Source: Phycisphaerae bacterium RAS2
Lineage (GTDB): Bacteria > Planctomycetota > Phycisphaerae > UBA1845 > UTPLA1
DNA length: 64,000 nucleotides
NCBI GenBank assembly: GCA_007753915.1
Contig: CP036352.1
Location: 1,612,001 to 1,676,000 of the forward strand
Reading direction: 5' to 3'
Numbering within the stretch: the first letter of the stretch is position 1; each line of letters begins with the position of its first letter. Made by a program: the position numbers and the translations under genes. Of the stretch, positions 8,599 through 17,596 are shown one piece after another. The notes under the pieces were generated by a model. It had not been told where the DNA came from. It worked only from the letters and a program-made list of their open reading frames with translations, and searched no databases.

Positions 8599-9290
8599 AC
8601 ATCCAACGGTTTTTGACGCGCGGGCAATTCACCCTCTTTCACGTCGTGAACGCGCGGATTCCGCGCACTCCATGGATCGCCACACTTAGAGGATGCACGC
8701 TACGCACTCGCGCGGACCGTGATAACTGCCTGCGTCCGTCGCCGCAGGCCGACCGATATGTACTTATCAGTACAGCCGGTGGGCACGGATGCCATGAGTC
8801 AAGGTTATTATCGCCAATTGAAGATTTTCTCGCGGGGCGATTTGCCTTGCGCGCGGCCGTTTCTTATTTTGAAAGTGCCTTTCGCCGATGTCAGTGCTGG
8901 CAATCAGGCGGAGGCCGTTTCTGCTCTGATCGTCGCGGCTGATCCGCGAGACGCGAGCAGACCGGAGCACGGCGCAAAGCCTGCCCGGGCAAGCCGAACG
9001 AGGGTCTCCTGCCGCCGAGGTGGGAGGTCAGGGGCATTGAACATCGCGGAGGGTTTCTTCTCCGCGGTGCTACTCCCACTTCCAACAGCAGCCATTGTCG
9101 GGGCGAATCACGCCGCAGGGCGTGCGCCGCCACGGCGATCGCGATACCGGAGTCGACGGCAACGGACGCTGTCGAGAATCGAGGCAGGCTCGTGTGAGCG
9201 GCCTCGGAAGGGTCACGGTTGGGCAGGATGCCTGATCGGGCGACCAGAAACGGGAACAGCGTCCGTTCCCCACAGGAAAGGAGCAGTCAG
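8599..9290. other. Long leader region upstream of flp
   Basis: Nearly 700 bp separate the PDZ protein from the pilin gene. Open frames here are short, Arg-rich and lack ribosome binding sites. AT-rich patches (for example around 8800-8880) could hold the flp promoter, but I cannot place one with confidence. A segment at 8970-9030 has a GCGCAAAGCC core reminiscent of a GEMM riboswitch but does not fold like one. Confidence 0.4.
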
Positions 9291-9464
9291 ATGAACAAGT
9301 TTTTCAACGGTTTGAAGGCCTTCATTCGGGATGAGGAAGGCGCCACCGCGACGGAATACGCGGTCATGCTCGCGTTGATCATCGTGATCGCGCTGGGCGC
9401 GATTAGCGCGCTGGGCACGAAGGTGTCCAGCACGTTCGCCGACATCGAAGCCGCCATGCCGTAA
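9291..9464 (+). CDS. flp: Flp/Fap major pilin
   Basis: The 57-residue prepilin has the class IVb signature EEG/ATATEY: cleavage after Gly17 leaves Ala at +1, Glu at +5 and Tyr at +6. The hydrophobic helix AVMLALIIVIALGAISALG follows. It is the structural subunit of the Tad pilus. The Shine-Dalgarno AGGAAAGGAG at 9273-9283 fixes the start. A stable hairpin 76 nt after the stop codon could set high pilin mRNA levels relative to the downstream genes. Only one flp copy is present in the window. Confidence 0.95.
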   Translation: MNKFFNGLKAFIRDEEGATATEYAVMLALIIVIALGAISALGTKVSSTFADIEAAMP

Positions 9465-9539
9465 GGCATCGTGGCGCGGCTCGCGGCGGGTGCCTCGGCA
9501 GGCCGCGGGCCGAACCGGCGAATTGTTCGACAAGCTGCG

Positions 9540-9573
9540 CGGGCGGGTGGGGGTTGGATCCTCCATCCGCCCG
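9540..9573 (+). terminator. Stem-loop after flp, attenuator candidate
   Basis: CGGGCGG (9540-9546) pairs with CCGCCCG (9567-9573), and TGG/CCA extends the stem. There is no U tract, so it is more likely an RNA-stabilising or attenuating hairpin than a full terminator. Confidence 0.4.
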
Positions 9574-9671
9574 TCGCAAGTCGAACGCGAAGTAGAGACA
9601 ACTGTCTGACACGCACGCCGGTGGGGCGAGCGTTGACCGGACGATGACGGAGCGATGTGGGAGCACGTTGA

Positions 9672-10226
9672 ATGAGCTTTCCCGATGGAATGTGGACGAT
9701 GGCGGTACTGGCTCCGGCCATGTGCCTGGCCGGCTGGAGCGATTACCGGCGTCGTCGCGTTCCGAACTGGCTGACCGGATCGCTTGCGATCGGCGGCCTG
9801 GCCGTCGGCATGATGAGCGGCGGCTGGAGCGGGTTGTCACAGGCGACGCTCGGGTTGCTGACGGGACTGGCGCTCCTGCTGGGTCCGTGGCTGATCCGGG
9901 CGATGGGCGCCGGCGACGTAAAGTACATGGCGGCGTTGGGCGCGTGGCTGGGACCGACAACGACGCTGTGGGCCGTGGTGGCGGGCGGACTGCTGGGCGG
10001 CCTGATGGCACTGGCGACGATCGTCGTGCGGCGTCAGTGGTCGGCGACGGCGGCGAACGTCGGGACGGTGATGTGGAAACTGACCTCGGCCCGTCGCGCG
10101 ATGAGTGATTTCGGATCGGTGGCGAGCTTGAGCGGCGTGAACGGCGTCATGCCGTATGCGATTCCGCTCTCGGTGGGGACTTTTTGTGTGTGTTGGTTTC
10201 AACAGATGGGATGGTGGGTGCCATGA
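9672..10226 (+). CDS. tadV: TadV/CpaA prepilin peptidase (A24)
   Basis: This inner-membrane aspartic peptidase cleaves the Flp and TadE prepilins. It is a short A24 form of 184 residues with about six hydrophobic segments. The two catalytic aspartates are in GWSDYRRRRVPNWLT and in the GxGD motif GAGDVKYMAALGAWLG. The N-terminal methylase-type domain of PilD is missing, as is normal for CpaA/TadV. Its stop codon overlaps the start of tadE as ATGA. Confidence 0.9.
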   Translation: MSFPDGMWTMAVLAPAMCLAGWSDYRRRRVPNWLTGSLAIGGLAVGMMSGGWSGLSQATLGLLTGLALLLGPWLIRAMGAGDVKYMAALGAWLGPTTTLWAVVAGGLLGGLMALATIVVRRQWSATAANVGTVMWKLTSARRAMSDFGSVASLSGVNGVMPYAIPLSVGTFCVCWFQQMGWWVP

Positions 10227-10714
10227 AACCGCAAAATCCGAAGAAGCAAAAGCAGGGACTGCGAAGCCGAGTCAGTCGAAGCGGGCGCAAGTTCGCGCGG
10301 CGCGGCAGCGCGGTGGTAGAGGCGGCGGTTGTCGCGCCGCTGATGATCACGGCGATGTTCGGCATGATGGAGGCTGGTTATGCCTTCATGGTCAAACAGA
10401 CCGTGACGCTGGCGGCGCGCGAAGGCGCGCGGGCCGGGGTCATCCCCGGCGGCACGATGTCGGATGTGCAGGGTGCGGTGGATGAGGCGATGGGGGCCGC
10501 GAACTTAAGCGGGTACTCCACGACCTCGAACATCAATGACCTTGGCGCGTCGGACACCGATCTGACGGTTTCCGTGTCGATTCCGTTTTCGCGGGCGTCC
10601 TTCACGGGCAGCCTGCTGGGAGGCGGGTCGTTCCAGATTTCTTCCTCGACGACCATGCGTCGCGAGGGACTCCAGGATGTCAGCCAGGCCGGAGCGAGCG
10701 GCATCGGACCGTAG
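10223..10714 (+). CDS. tadE: TadE-like pseudopilin
   Basis: The product has 163 residues. The N-terminal RRGSAVVEAAVVAPLMITAMFGMMEAGY is the TadE signature (R-G-x-A-x-VE followed by a membrane helix). The remainder is a periplasmic domain. TadE is a minor pilin processed by the prepilin peptidase. ATG 10223 overlaps the tadV stop, indicating translational coupling; a longer frame from 10184 exists but lies inside tadV. A GC hairpin and about 220 bp of non-coding DNA follow. Confidence 0.9.
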   Translation: MKPQNPKKQKQGLRSRVSRSGRKFARRGSAVVEAAVVAPLMITAMFGMMEAGYAFMVKQTVTLAAREGARAGVIPGGTMSDVQGAVDEAMGAANLSGYSTTSNINDLGASDTDLTVSVSIPFSRASFTGSLLGGGSFQISSSTTMRREGLQDVSQAGASGIGP

Positions 10715-10725
10715 TCCCCTTCACG

Positions 10726-10749
10726 GCGGCGCGCCGATCGGTGCGCGCC
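10726..10749 (+). terminator. Stem-loop after tadE
   Basis: CGGCGCGC (10726-10733) pairs perfectly with GCGCGCCG (10742-10749) across an 8-nt loop, 11 nt after the stop codon. There is no U tract, so it may be an RNA processing or stability element inside the operon. Confidence 0.35.
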
Positions 10750-10939
10750 GAACGGGAGCAGCAGCCGGTTGGATCCTGGAACACAAACCGGTCGGCTCAC
10801 TCGGAAGCCGAGCGGAGGAGACACAGAGGGAAAGAATCAAGCAAACAAGGCCGCGTCACCGGGGACGGTTGTCTTCGGCGGGCGCGGCGGCCGGACGCGC
10901 GCGAGGCAGGTGCTTCGCGCGGCGGCAGGGACGTGACCG

Positions 10940-11797
10940 ATGAAGCCTCGAACCATCATTCCGCTTGTGCTCGGACTGGGCGTTGGGTTCTTCGCCATCA
11001 AGATGGGCGTGGACCTGGTGCAGCGCGCGCAGGGTGCGGGCGGCGATGAAGCGGCCGTGCTGGTCAGCGCGAAACCGATTGAGGTTGCCACGCGCGTCAC
11101 GGAAGGCATGCTGTCGAGCGTGCGCGTGTCGCCGAAGCTGGTTCCTCGCGGCGCGTTCACGGACAAGGATCGCAAGGCGCTGATCGGCCGCGTGACGGCG
11201 ATGACCGTTGCGCCGGGCGTGCCGATCACGGCATCGATGTTGGCGCCGCCGGGCGCCGAACCGGGGCTGCGCGCGATCATTCCGCCGGGATTCCGCGCGG
11301 TCAGCGTGAGCGTGACCGAGGACTCGGCGGTGTCGGGTTTCATCATGCCGGGGTCGCGCGTGGACGTGTCGGCGATGGGGCGCGACGGCGTGAGCAAGAC
11401 GATTCTTACAGACGTCGAGATCGGCGCGGTGGGACAGTCGATGAGCGAAGTCGGCACGGATGGCAAGACCGTTCGCGTCGCCAAGAGCGTGACGCTGTTT
11501 GTGCGGCCGGACCAGGTCGGCGTGCTGCACGCCTACACGGCGAGCGGCGGTCGAATCCGACTGGCGATGCGAGGTGATGCGAAAGAAGCGAGCGAATCGT
11601 TCTGGGCGAAGTTGTTCCAGAAGTCGGCCTCGTCGGAAGGCAAGCCGAAGGCGGAGACCGCCAAGGTGGCGGTGGCGCGGAATCACGTCGTCGACGTGGT
11701 CCGTGGCCAGGAAGTGCAACGGTACGAGTTTGATGCAAGCGGCGCGCTCCGCGGCCCCTGTGCCGGCGGCGCTCCCTACGCGGAGAAACGCGAATGA
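10940..11797 (+). CDS. cpaB: CpaB/RcpC pilus assembly protein
   Basis: The 285-residue protein has an N-terminal membrane helix (RTIIPLVLGLGVGFFAIKMGV). A SAF domain follows (VLVSAKPIEVATRVTEGML, then GRVTAMTVAPGVPITASML). The RcpC/CpaB C-terminal domain comes next, with FRAVSVSVTEDSAVSGFIMPGSRVDV. CpaB is thought to help the secretin assemble or gate in the periplasm. It is followed without a gap by the secretin gene (ATGA overlap at 11794). Confidence 0.92.
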   Translation: MKPRTIIPLVLGLGVGFFAIKMGVDLVQRAQGAGGDEAAVLVSAKPIEVATRVTEGMLSSVRVSPKLVPRGAFTDKDRKALIGRVTAMTVAPGVPITASMLAPPGAEPGLRAIIPPGFRAVSVSVTEDSAVSGFIMPGSRVDVSAMGRDGVSKTILTDVEIGAVGQSMSEVGTDGKTVRVAKSVTLFVRPDQVGVLHAYTASGGRIRLAMRGDAKEASESFWAKLFQKSASSEGKPKAETAKVAVARNHVVDVVRGQEVQRYEFDASGALRGPCAGGAPYAEKRE

Positions 11798-13572
11798 ATC
11801 GATCCACGGATGGAATGAACCAGGCCCGGCCTGATGCACCATGGATGGTGCCCACTCAAAAGCAATTCACGGTTCGCATGGCCGCCATGGCGCTGGTTGC
11901 CGTGGCATTCAGTCCGTCCGTCCGTGGTGAGGAACCGCGAGGCGGCTCGCGACAGGTCGTCACGAATCGACCGCTATCGCTTCCCGCGGAAGAACCTGCG
12001 GCGATCGTGCCGACGTCGGGCGGGCGCGTCGTTCTGGCGCAGGCCGGCCCGGTGCGGACCGTGCAGGACCGACCGCGTCAGCCGGCGGCGGACCGGCGCG
12101 CCGGCGACGGGGCTTCGAGCGACGCGCTCATTGAGTCCGTCAACGTTTCGCGGCGCCAGGTGGAGCATCTGACGGTCGGAAAGAACGCTTCGCTGATTAT
12201 CAACACAAAAGTCAACGTTGACAGCGTCCAGATCGCCGACCCGACGGTGGCGGATGTCGTGCTGACCTCGCCGCGGCAGATCGTGGTCGCCGGCAAGGCA
12301 TTCGGCACGACACAACTCGTTCTGCGGGCCGGGGCGGAGGAGCGCACGTTCCACGTCACGTGTGAACTGGATCTGCTTCCGCTCGAAGGCATGATCAAGA
12401 ACGTCAGCCCGCAGTCGGAAGTCACGCCGCGGAGCATCAACGGCAGCATCGTGCTGACCGGAAACGTGCCCGATTCCGAGACCGCCGAGCGCATCGGCGA
12501 GATGGCGACGATGGTGCAGGGGTCGGCGGTGCAGAATCATCTCAACGTGGTGGGCAACCAGCAGGTCATGCTGCGCGTCGTCGTCGCCGAGGTGAACAAG
12601 GAAGCGATGCGGCAGCTCGGCGTCAACTGGGCCATCGGCGGGGCGGATTGGACGCGCGATTTCTTCTTTGTGAACAACCTCGGCCAGTTGAACCCGACGA
12701 ACATCAGCAACAACGGCATTCCGAACCTGGTGGCCAAGAATTCCCTCGCGGGCCAATTGACCTATGCCTACAACCCGGTGGGCACGGGACCGAACACGAA
12801 CGTGACGTTTGGGTTCCCGCGGGGAGAAGTCCAGTTCTTCCTGAATGCATTGCGCGAGAACAACCTATCGCGCGTGCTGGCGGAGCCGAATCTCGTGGCC
12901 ATCAGCGGCCAGACCGCGACGTTTCTCGCCGGCGGCGAAGTGCCGATCCCCGTGACCCAGGGCGGTGCCGTGGCCGGCGCAGTGACGATTGAATACAAGG
13001 AGTTCGGCGTGCGGCTCGCCTTCAGCCCGACGGTGATGGCGGGGCAGTTGGTTCGCATACACGTCATGACCGAGTTCAGCGATGCGATCCCCGGGGCAAG
13101 CGTCATCGGCGGCTTGCCCGTGTTCACCTTCACCACGCGCCGCGTAGAGAGCACGGTGGAATGCGGAAACGGCCAGTCGTTCGCCGTCGGTGGTTTGTTG
13201 AGCGAACGCGTGCAGGCCCTGGCGTCGAAGATTCCGGGCCTGGGCGACATACCCGTGCTGGGCACGCTGTTCAGCTCGACGGAGTATCAGCGCGCGAACA
13301 CGGAGCTGGTGATCCTTGTGACACCGCAACTGGTCGAACCGATCGACCCGCAACAGGTTCCGCCCGTACCGGGTCAGTTGATGACGCACCCCAATGACTT
13401 CGAGTTGTTCGTGTTGCAGCAGCTGGAAGGAGCACCGAAGGAACGGCCCGAGCCGGACGGCGTGCCGCGGGAGCACTTTGATGTGAAGTCACGTCCGCAA
13501 GCGGCCGCGGGATGGCCCAGCTCGCAGTTGGCGCTGGTCGGTCCGTGGGGACTTTCGGAAGGGGACGAATAG
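11794..13572 (+). CDS. cpaC: CpaC/RcpA-type secretin
   Basis: This protein forms the outer-membrane channel of the Tad pilus. Its 592 residues begin with a signal segment near residues 28-45 (FTVRMAAMALVAVAFSPSVRG). A pilus-secretin N-terminal domain follows (VEHLTVGKNASLIINTKVNVDSVQIADP is split across residues about 125-155), then a BON-like segment (SIVLTGNVPDSETAERIGEMA). The C-terminal secretin domain contains NNLSRVLAEPNLVAISGQ, FLAGGEVPIPV and IEYKEFGVRLAF. The N-terminal 100 residues are Pro/Arg-rich and look disordered. It is translationally coupled to cpaB. Confidence 0.93.
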   Translation: MNRSTDGMNQARPDAPWMVPTQKQFTVRMAAMALVAVAFSPSVRGEEPRGGSRQVVTNRPLSLPAEEPAAIVPTSGGRVVLAQAGPVRTVQDRPRQPAADRRAGDGASSDALIESVNVSRRQVEHLTVGKNASLIINTKVNVDSVQIADPTVADVVLTSPRQIVVAGKAFGTTQLVLRAGAEERTFHVTCELDLLPLEGMIKNVSPQSEVTPRSINGSIVLTGNVPDSETAERIGEMATMVQGSAVQNHLNVVGNQQVMLRVVVAEVNKEAMRQLGVNWAIGGADWTRDFFFVNNLGQLNPTNISNNGIPNLVAKNSLAGQLTYAYNPVGTGPNTNVTFGFPRGEVQFFLNALRENNLSRVLAEPNLVAISGQTATFLAGGEVPIPVTQGGAVAGAVTIEYKEFGVRLAFSPTVMAGQLVRIHVMTEFSDAIPGASVIGGLPVFTFTTRRVESTVECGNGQSFAVGGLLSERVQALASKIPGLGDIPVLGTLFSSTEYQRANTELVILVTPQLVEPIDPQQVPPVPGQLMTHPNDFELFVLQQLEGAPKERPEPDGVPREHFDVKSRPQAAAGWPSSQLALVGPWGLSEGDE

Positions 13573-13908
13573 CGGTCCGTTGCGAAAAAAATACATTCGC
13601 AATGCGTTCGCGCGTATGGTAGTCTTCAAAGCGGATCGCCGCAGTCGAAGCGCGAACCGCCCGTCCGAGAACGAGATCGACACAACCGACCGAAGCCGCG
13701 CGGCGCGAATGGCCAGTCCGTTCGCGCCGCCCGGCACGACACGCCAGACGCGGCACTCCGCAGGATCTTCGCGGATTGCCTGATACAGCCGCCGGCCGCT
13801 CATCGAGGCTGCGGCGAATTTGCCAGACAGACCGGTCGTGGAAAACAAGGCGCCCGGTCCGCGCGTCGGTGGCAGCGGTGTGTGAAGCAGTAACAGGAGG
13901 GTGAAATC
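13573..13908. repeat. Gap after the secretin gene with an inverted repeat
   Basis: About 335 bp contain no supported gene. TTGCGAA (13580-13586) and TTCGCAA (13596-13602) form a perfect 7-bp inverted repeat around an A-rich 9-nt loop, starting 8 nt after the stop. The next start codon (13909) has the Shine-Dalgarno ACAGGAGGG at about 13894-13902. Confidence 0.4.
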
Positions 13909-15831
13909 ATGTTCCTGAAGGCGAATCGACGGAATCGGAAGCTGCGACGTGGTAGCGTCATCACGCCGGGTGTCTTCTTCGGAGGCGTGGTCGGCCTGGG
14001 CGTCGCGGCGCTGGCCGTCGACACCGGATTGATGTTCTCGGCCAAGCAGGAACTTCGCAACGCGGCGGATGCGGCTGCCCTGGCTGCGGCCAGCCAGCTT
14101 GGAACGCCGAACGCGACGACGGACGCGGTGGTGGAGGCGGCCCGCATTGCGGGGTTGAACAACATTACGCACCAGGGGGCCGACCTGGTTGATTCGGATG
14201 TCATTTTCGGCCGTGCCACGTTGAACAACGGCCGCTATGAGTTCAACGCGAACCAGACTCCTTATGATGCAGTTTCAGTCACGCTTCGGCGTGATTCGAG
14301 CGTCGCCGACGGACCGGTGTCGATGCTGTTCGGTCAGGCCCTGGGTGTTGAGGGTGCCGATCTTAGCGCGACCGCCGTCGCGATGGTCGTACCGCGCGAC
14401 ATCGCAGTGGTGATTGATACGTCCGGCTCGATGAACGACGACAGCGAGCTGCGGCACTACAAGGACTTTGCCTCGGAAAGCAGCGGCACGCGGCCGGGTG
14501 TTCAGATCAATCTTGAACAGGTGTGGATGTCGTTGCCGTGTCAGAAGGGCAACAACGGTGTCGGCAATGGCATCGACCCCCAGCCCCCGGGCAATCCGGG
14601 CAACGTCAACGACCAGCCCGGCACCGGCCCTGGTTCGCCGAACAGTCAGGGAGGCAATCCCAGTCCAGGCGCGAGTCCCACGGGGCCCAATGGCGGATGC
14701 GGCGGCCCGCGTTGGGGGTGGATGACGGGCTTTGGAAACGCCGTCACACTTGGAAGTTATACGCCAGTTGGCGATCCCGGGTTGTATTACATCCCCAAGA
14801 GCGTGACCTGCAGCGATACAGACGTGATCGCCAATCTCACGGAATCGGGCTATTCGTCGGCTGAGCGCACGGCGCTTCTTTCGGGCAGCAACGACGGCAC
14901 AACGCAGAATTACCGAAATCGTGTGAAAGTGCTCCTCGGCTTGGCCGGGTGGAAGAGCAAGAAATCCGGCGGCAAGTACAACGGCGGTCCCGGCAACGGG
15001 GACAACAAGGTAGACAACAACGAGCTGACGCAGGTGGCATCGTACCCGTTCAGTGGCGGCAGCTGGGACGCCTACGTCGACTACATGACGAACGCGTCCG
15101 AGATGCGGGATACCGACCCGAACTTCCGCTACCGGTTTGGGATTAAGACGTTCGTAAACTATCTGCTGGAAAAGCAGGCGAACAACTCGAACTGCCCGGA
15201 ACTGGCCGCCGCACCGGAGGAGCCGCTTCACTCCGTGAAGGGTGCCGTGCAAGCCCTGGTCGATACCGTCGTGGAGCTGGAGACCGATGACCGCATGTCG
15301 CTGGAGGCCTTTGCCCAATACGGGTACCACCGCGTGAACTTGCAAGCTCCTGCGGCAGGGCAAACGCTGGCCGAAGTCCTGCAACAGATTCCGAACAACC
15401 TAAACGGCATGCAGGCCGGGCATTTCACGTCGATTACCAACATCGGCGCCGGTCTGCACATGGGCATCACGGAATTGAGCAGCGACCGGGCGAGAGCCAG
15501 CGCGGCCAAGGTGGTTGTTCTGATGACCGACGGAAAGCCGAACGTGAATCAGCAGAACCAGAGCGTCGGCAACAATGCGGCGTCGGCAATCAGCTGGTGC
15601 TACGACCGCGCCAATGCAGCCAAGGCGGCCGGCATGACCGTGTACGTCGTGGGTGTTGGCGGCGACGTGGACGCTGACTTGTGCAGCGACTTGGCAAGCA
15701 CGCCGGATCACTATTTCTTTGCCGATTCCACTCCGGACCCGGACAACGGTTTCCAGCCGATGTACGTCAACCAGCTTAGGGCGATTTTCGAGACGCTGGG
15801 CGGCAAGCGGCCGGTGCGGTTGATCCAATGA
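13909..15831 (+). CDS. tadG: TadG-like protein with von Willebrand factor A domain
   Basis: The 640-residue protein starts with a TadG-type membrane helix (GVFFGGVVGLGVAALAVDTG) and the conserved QELRNAADAAALAAASQLG. A vWA domain begins at residue about 165 with the metal-site motif VIDTSGSMND and resumes near residue 535 with KVVVLMTDGKPNVN. Between them is a large insertion of roughly 250-300 residues. It holds a Pro/Gly/Asn-rich stretch at about residues 220-265, then Asp/Asn-rich sequence. TadG proteins are thought to link the pilus machine to the envelope. Exact residue limits are estimated. Confidence 0.88.
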   Translation: MFLKANRRNRKLRRGSVITPGVFFGGVVGLGVAALAVDTGLMFSAKQELRNAADAAALAAASQLGTPNATTDAVVEAARIAGLNNITHQGADLVDSDVIFGRATLNNGRYEFNANQTPYDAVSVTLRRDSSVADGPVSMLFGQALGVEGADLSATAVAMVVPRDIAVVIDTSGSMNDDSELRHYKDFASESSGTRPGVQINLEQVWMSLPCQKGNNGVGNGIDPQPPGNPGNVNDQPGTGPGSPNSQGGNPSPGASPTGPNGGCGGPRWGWMTGFGNAVTLGSYTPVGDPGLYYIPKSVTCSDTDVIANLTESGYSSAERTALLSGSNDGTTQNYRNRVKVLLGLAGWKSKKSGGKYNGGPGNGDNKVDNNELTQVASYPFSGGSWDAYVDYMTNASEMRDTDPNFRYRFGIKTFVNYLLEKQANNSNCPELAAAPEEPLHSVKGAVQALVDTVVELETDDRMSLEAFAQYGYHRVNLQAPAAGQTLAEVLQQIPNNLNGMQAGHFTSITNIGAGLHMGITELSSDRARASAAKVVVLMTDGKPNVNQQNQSVGNNAASAISWCYDRANAAKAAGMTVYVVGVGGDVDADLCSDLASTPDHYFFADSTPDPDNGFQPMYVNQLRAIFETLGGKRPVRLIQ

Positions 15832-15911
15832 CGTGAAGGCCGGATCGGCCGTGCAGATGCCGCGAGGCAGGCCGCGCCGATGAGCGCCGAGACATACTGG
15901 GACGTTTCACG

Positions 15912-15942
15912 GACGCGCCCGTCGCAACCCGGCGGGCGCGTC
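15912..15942 (+). terminator. Hairpin after the TadG-like gene
   Basis: GACGCGCCCG (15912-15921) pairs perfectly with CGGGCGCGTC (15933-15942) over an 11-nt loop and is followed by a short T-containing run (gctttat). It may end the flp-to-tadG transcript and separate it from cpaE-tadC. Confidence 0.5.
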
Positions 15943-16099
15943 GCTTTATAGGGCCGCAAGCCGAGCCGGCGGGTCCCGGTCGCCGGAGCTTAATTGGCCT
16001 TCTCGACCGGCCGATAAGGACAGGACGAGTCGCAGCGAAAGTGAAGCTTCAGCGGGGGAGGCGGCAGCCCGACTCACCGCTGTGGGCGCGATGGGGACC

Positions 16100-17365
16100 A
16101 TGGCGAACAACGTACGTGTCATTTTGTATACGACGAACGAAGCCGACGCGCCCGAACTGCGCCGGCTTGTCACGTCTCTGCCCGAGATTCGCATCGTCGC
16201 GGACCTCGACGAAGCAAGTTTGTTACCCCACGCATTGGCCCAGTTTCCGGCGGACCTGGTCATTGTGGATCTCGACCCGCAGCCGGCGCTCGTACTGGAA
16301 TGCGTCCGACAGCTACGAGAATGCAATCTTGAAATACCCGTCTTTGCGTTGAGCTCGCAGTCCGATGGTGCCGTGGTTCTCCGAGCGATGCGGTCCGGCA
16401 TCAAGGAGTACCTCCTCAAGCCGCTGAACCTCGACGAATTCCGCGACGCCGTCGGTCGCATCGTCGTCAACCAGCCGAAGACGCGGCAACCGGGCAAGCT
16501 CATCAGCATCATGGGCAGTTCGGGCGGCGTGGGGTGCACCACGGTGGCTGTCAACCTAGCCGTGGAATTGGCCCAACTGGTCGGCTCAACGCAGAAGGTC
16601 GCACTGGTGGACCTGGATTTTCGATTTGGCCACTGCGCGACGCTCCTGGATGTGCACGGGCAATACACCGTGGCCGACTTGTGCTCGACTCCCGAGCAGC
16701 TCGACCCGGAAATGGTGATGAAGGCGCTGATCAAGCACGACTCGGGCGTGCTGGTGCTTCAGCGGCCGCACACGTTTGCCCATGCCGAAATCATCACGGC
16801 GGCCCACTGCGCGAACGTGTTGAGCAGTCTGCAGGAGCTCTGCGCGTACGTCGTGGTGGACGGCCCGACACGACACGACCCCGGCGGTCGAACCGTACTC
16901 GATTCCGCGGACTTCAATCTGCTGATTCTTCAGCTTCTCGTCACCAGTGTTCGCAACAGCGATCGCATGATTCAGGAGCTGGCCGGCCAGGGCTTCAACA
17001 CCGATCGGCTGCAGTTCATCTGCAACCGGCTCGGGCGGGATTCCGCGCACCTGGACGTGGCACAGGTGGAGCAGACGCTCGGGAGGAAGTTCTTTTCGAC
17101 GATCGCGGACGAGTGGAAGACCGTCAGTTCGGCGATCAACCTGGGGCAGCCGATTCTCAAGGACTCTGACCGAAGCCGCGTGCGACAGGACTTGCGTGCG
17201 CTGGCCATGAAGATTCATTGCCCCGACGCGCTGGAGTCGAACAAGTCCAACGGCAGCTTCCTCGGCAAGCTGCTTAGCAAGGCGCGCTCGGGGGGGGCTT
17301 CCGCCGCTGGATCAGCGGGCGAGGTCAAGGCTCCTGCCGGCGTCGCCGCTGCGCCCACGCCCTGA
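16100..17365 (+). CDS. cpaE: CpaE/TadZ-like ATPase
   Basis: Residues 1-125 form a receiver-like domain (VRVILYTTNEADAPELRRLV, then SGIKEYLLKPLNLDEF). It is followed by a MinD/ParA-type ATPase with a P-loop SSGGVGCTTVAVNLA, in which the usual second lysine is Cys. Loss of canonical P-loop residues is common in CpaE/TadZ. TadZ positions the Tad machine at the pole and acts with the CpaF ATPase. ATG 16100 is chosen; GTG 16082 and ATG 16091 are in-frame alternatives and no start has a well-spaced Shine-Dalgarno. The C-terminal 40 residues are Gly/Ala-rich. Confidence 0.88.
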   Translation: MANNVRVILYTTNEADAPELRRLVTSLPEIRIVADLDEASLLPHALAQFPADLVIVDLDPQPALVLECVRQLRECNLEIPVFALSSQSDGAVVLRAMRSGIKEYLLKPLNLDEFRDAVGRIVVNQPKTRQPGKLISIMGSSGGVGCTTVAVNLAVELAQLVGSTQKVALVDLDFRFGHCATLLDVHGQYTVADLCSTPEQLDPEMVMKALIKHDSGVLVLQRPHTFAHAEIITAAHCANVLSSLQELCAYVVVDGPTRHDPGGRTVLDSADFNLLILQLLVTSVRNSDRMIQELAGQGFNTDRLQFICNRLGRDSAHLDVAQVEQTLGRKFFSTIADEWKTVSSAINLGQPILKDSDRSRVRQDLRALAMKIHCPDALESNKSNGSFLGKLLSKARSGGASAAGSAGEVKAPAGVAAAPTP

Positions 17366-17596
17366 CCACTTTTTCGCAACGGCGGAGCTGATTTCAATCC
17401 ATGCGTCCCAGAATGCACCATCGCAGGCCGACGCGCGCCATGCCCGAAAACCGCCGCGATGGGTCAACCCGTTGAACGCAATGTATCTTTTAATCGAACC
17501 GAAATAAGAAGTGCGAGCCGATGAATCGGGCGGCGGTCCACGCCGGCGAAGAGGGTTTCGCCAACCAGCATTGATCGTCGTCGAACCGGGGGAAGC

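Noticed and set aside
8960-9040. Possible c-di-GMP-I (GEMM) riboswitch before flp: GCGCAAAGCC core followed by GCCGAGGTGGG
   Set aside because: The closing helix does not pair and the GNRA loop is missing. A covariance search would decide.
8719-9294. 191-codon open frame upstream of flp
   Set aside because: Arg/Ser-rich, no start site, and it would run through the flp Shine-Dalgarno.
9552-10777. The 11-mer GGTTGGATCCT occurs in both the flp-tadV and tadE-cpaB gaps
   Set aside because: Two copies of a short GC-rich word in non-homologous context are likely chance, and flanks differ.
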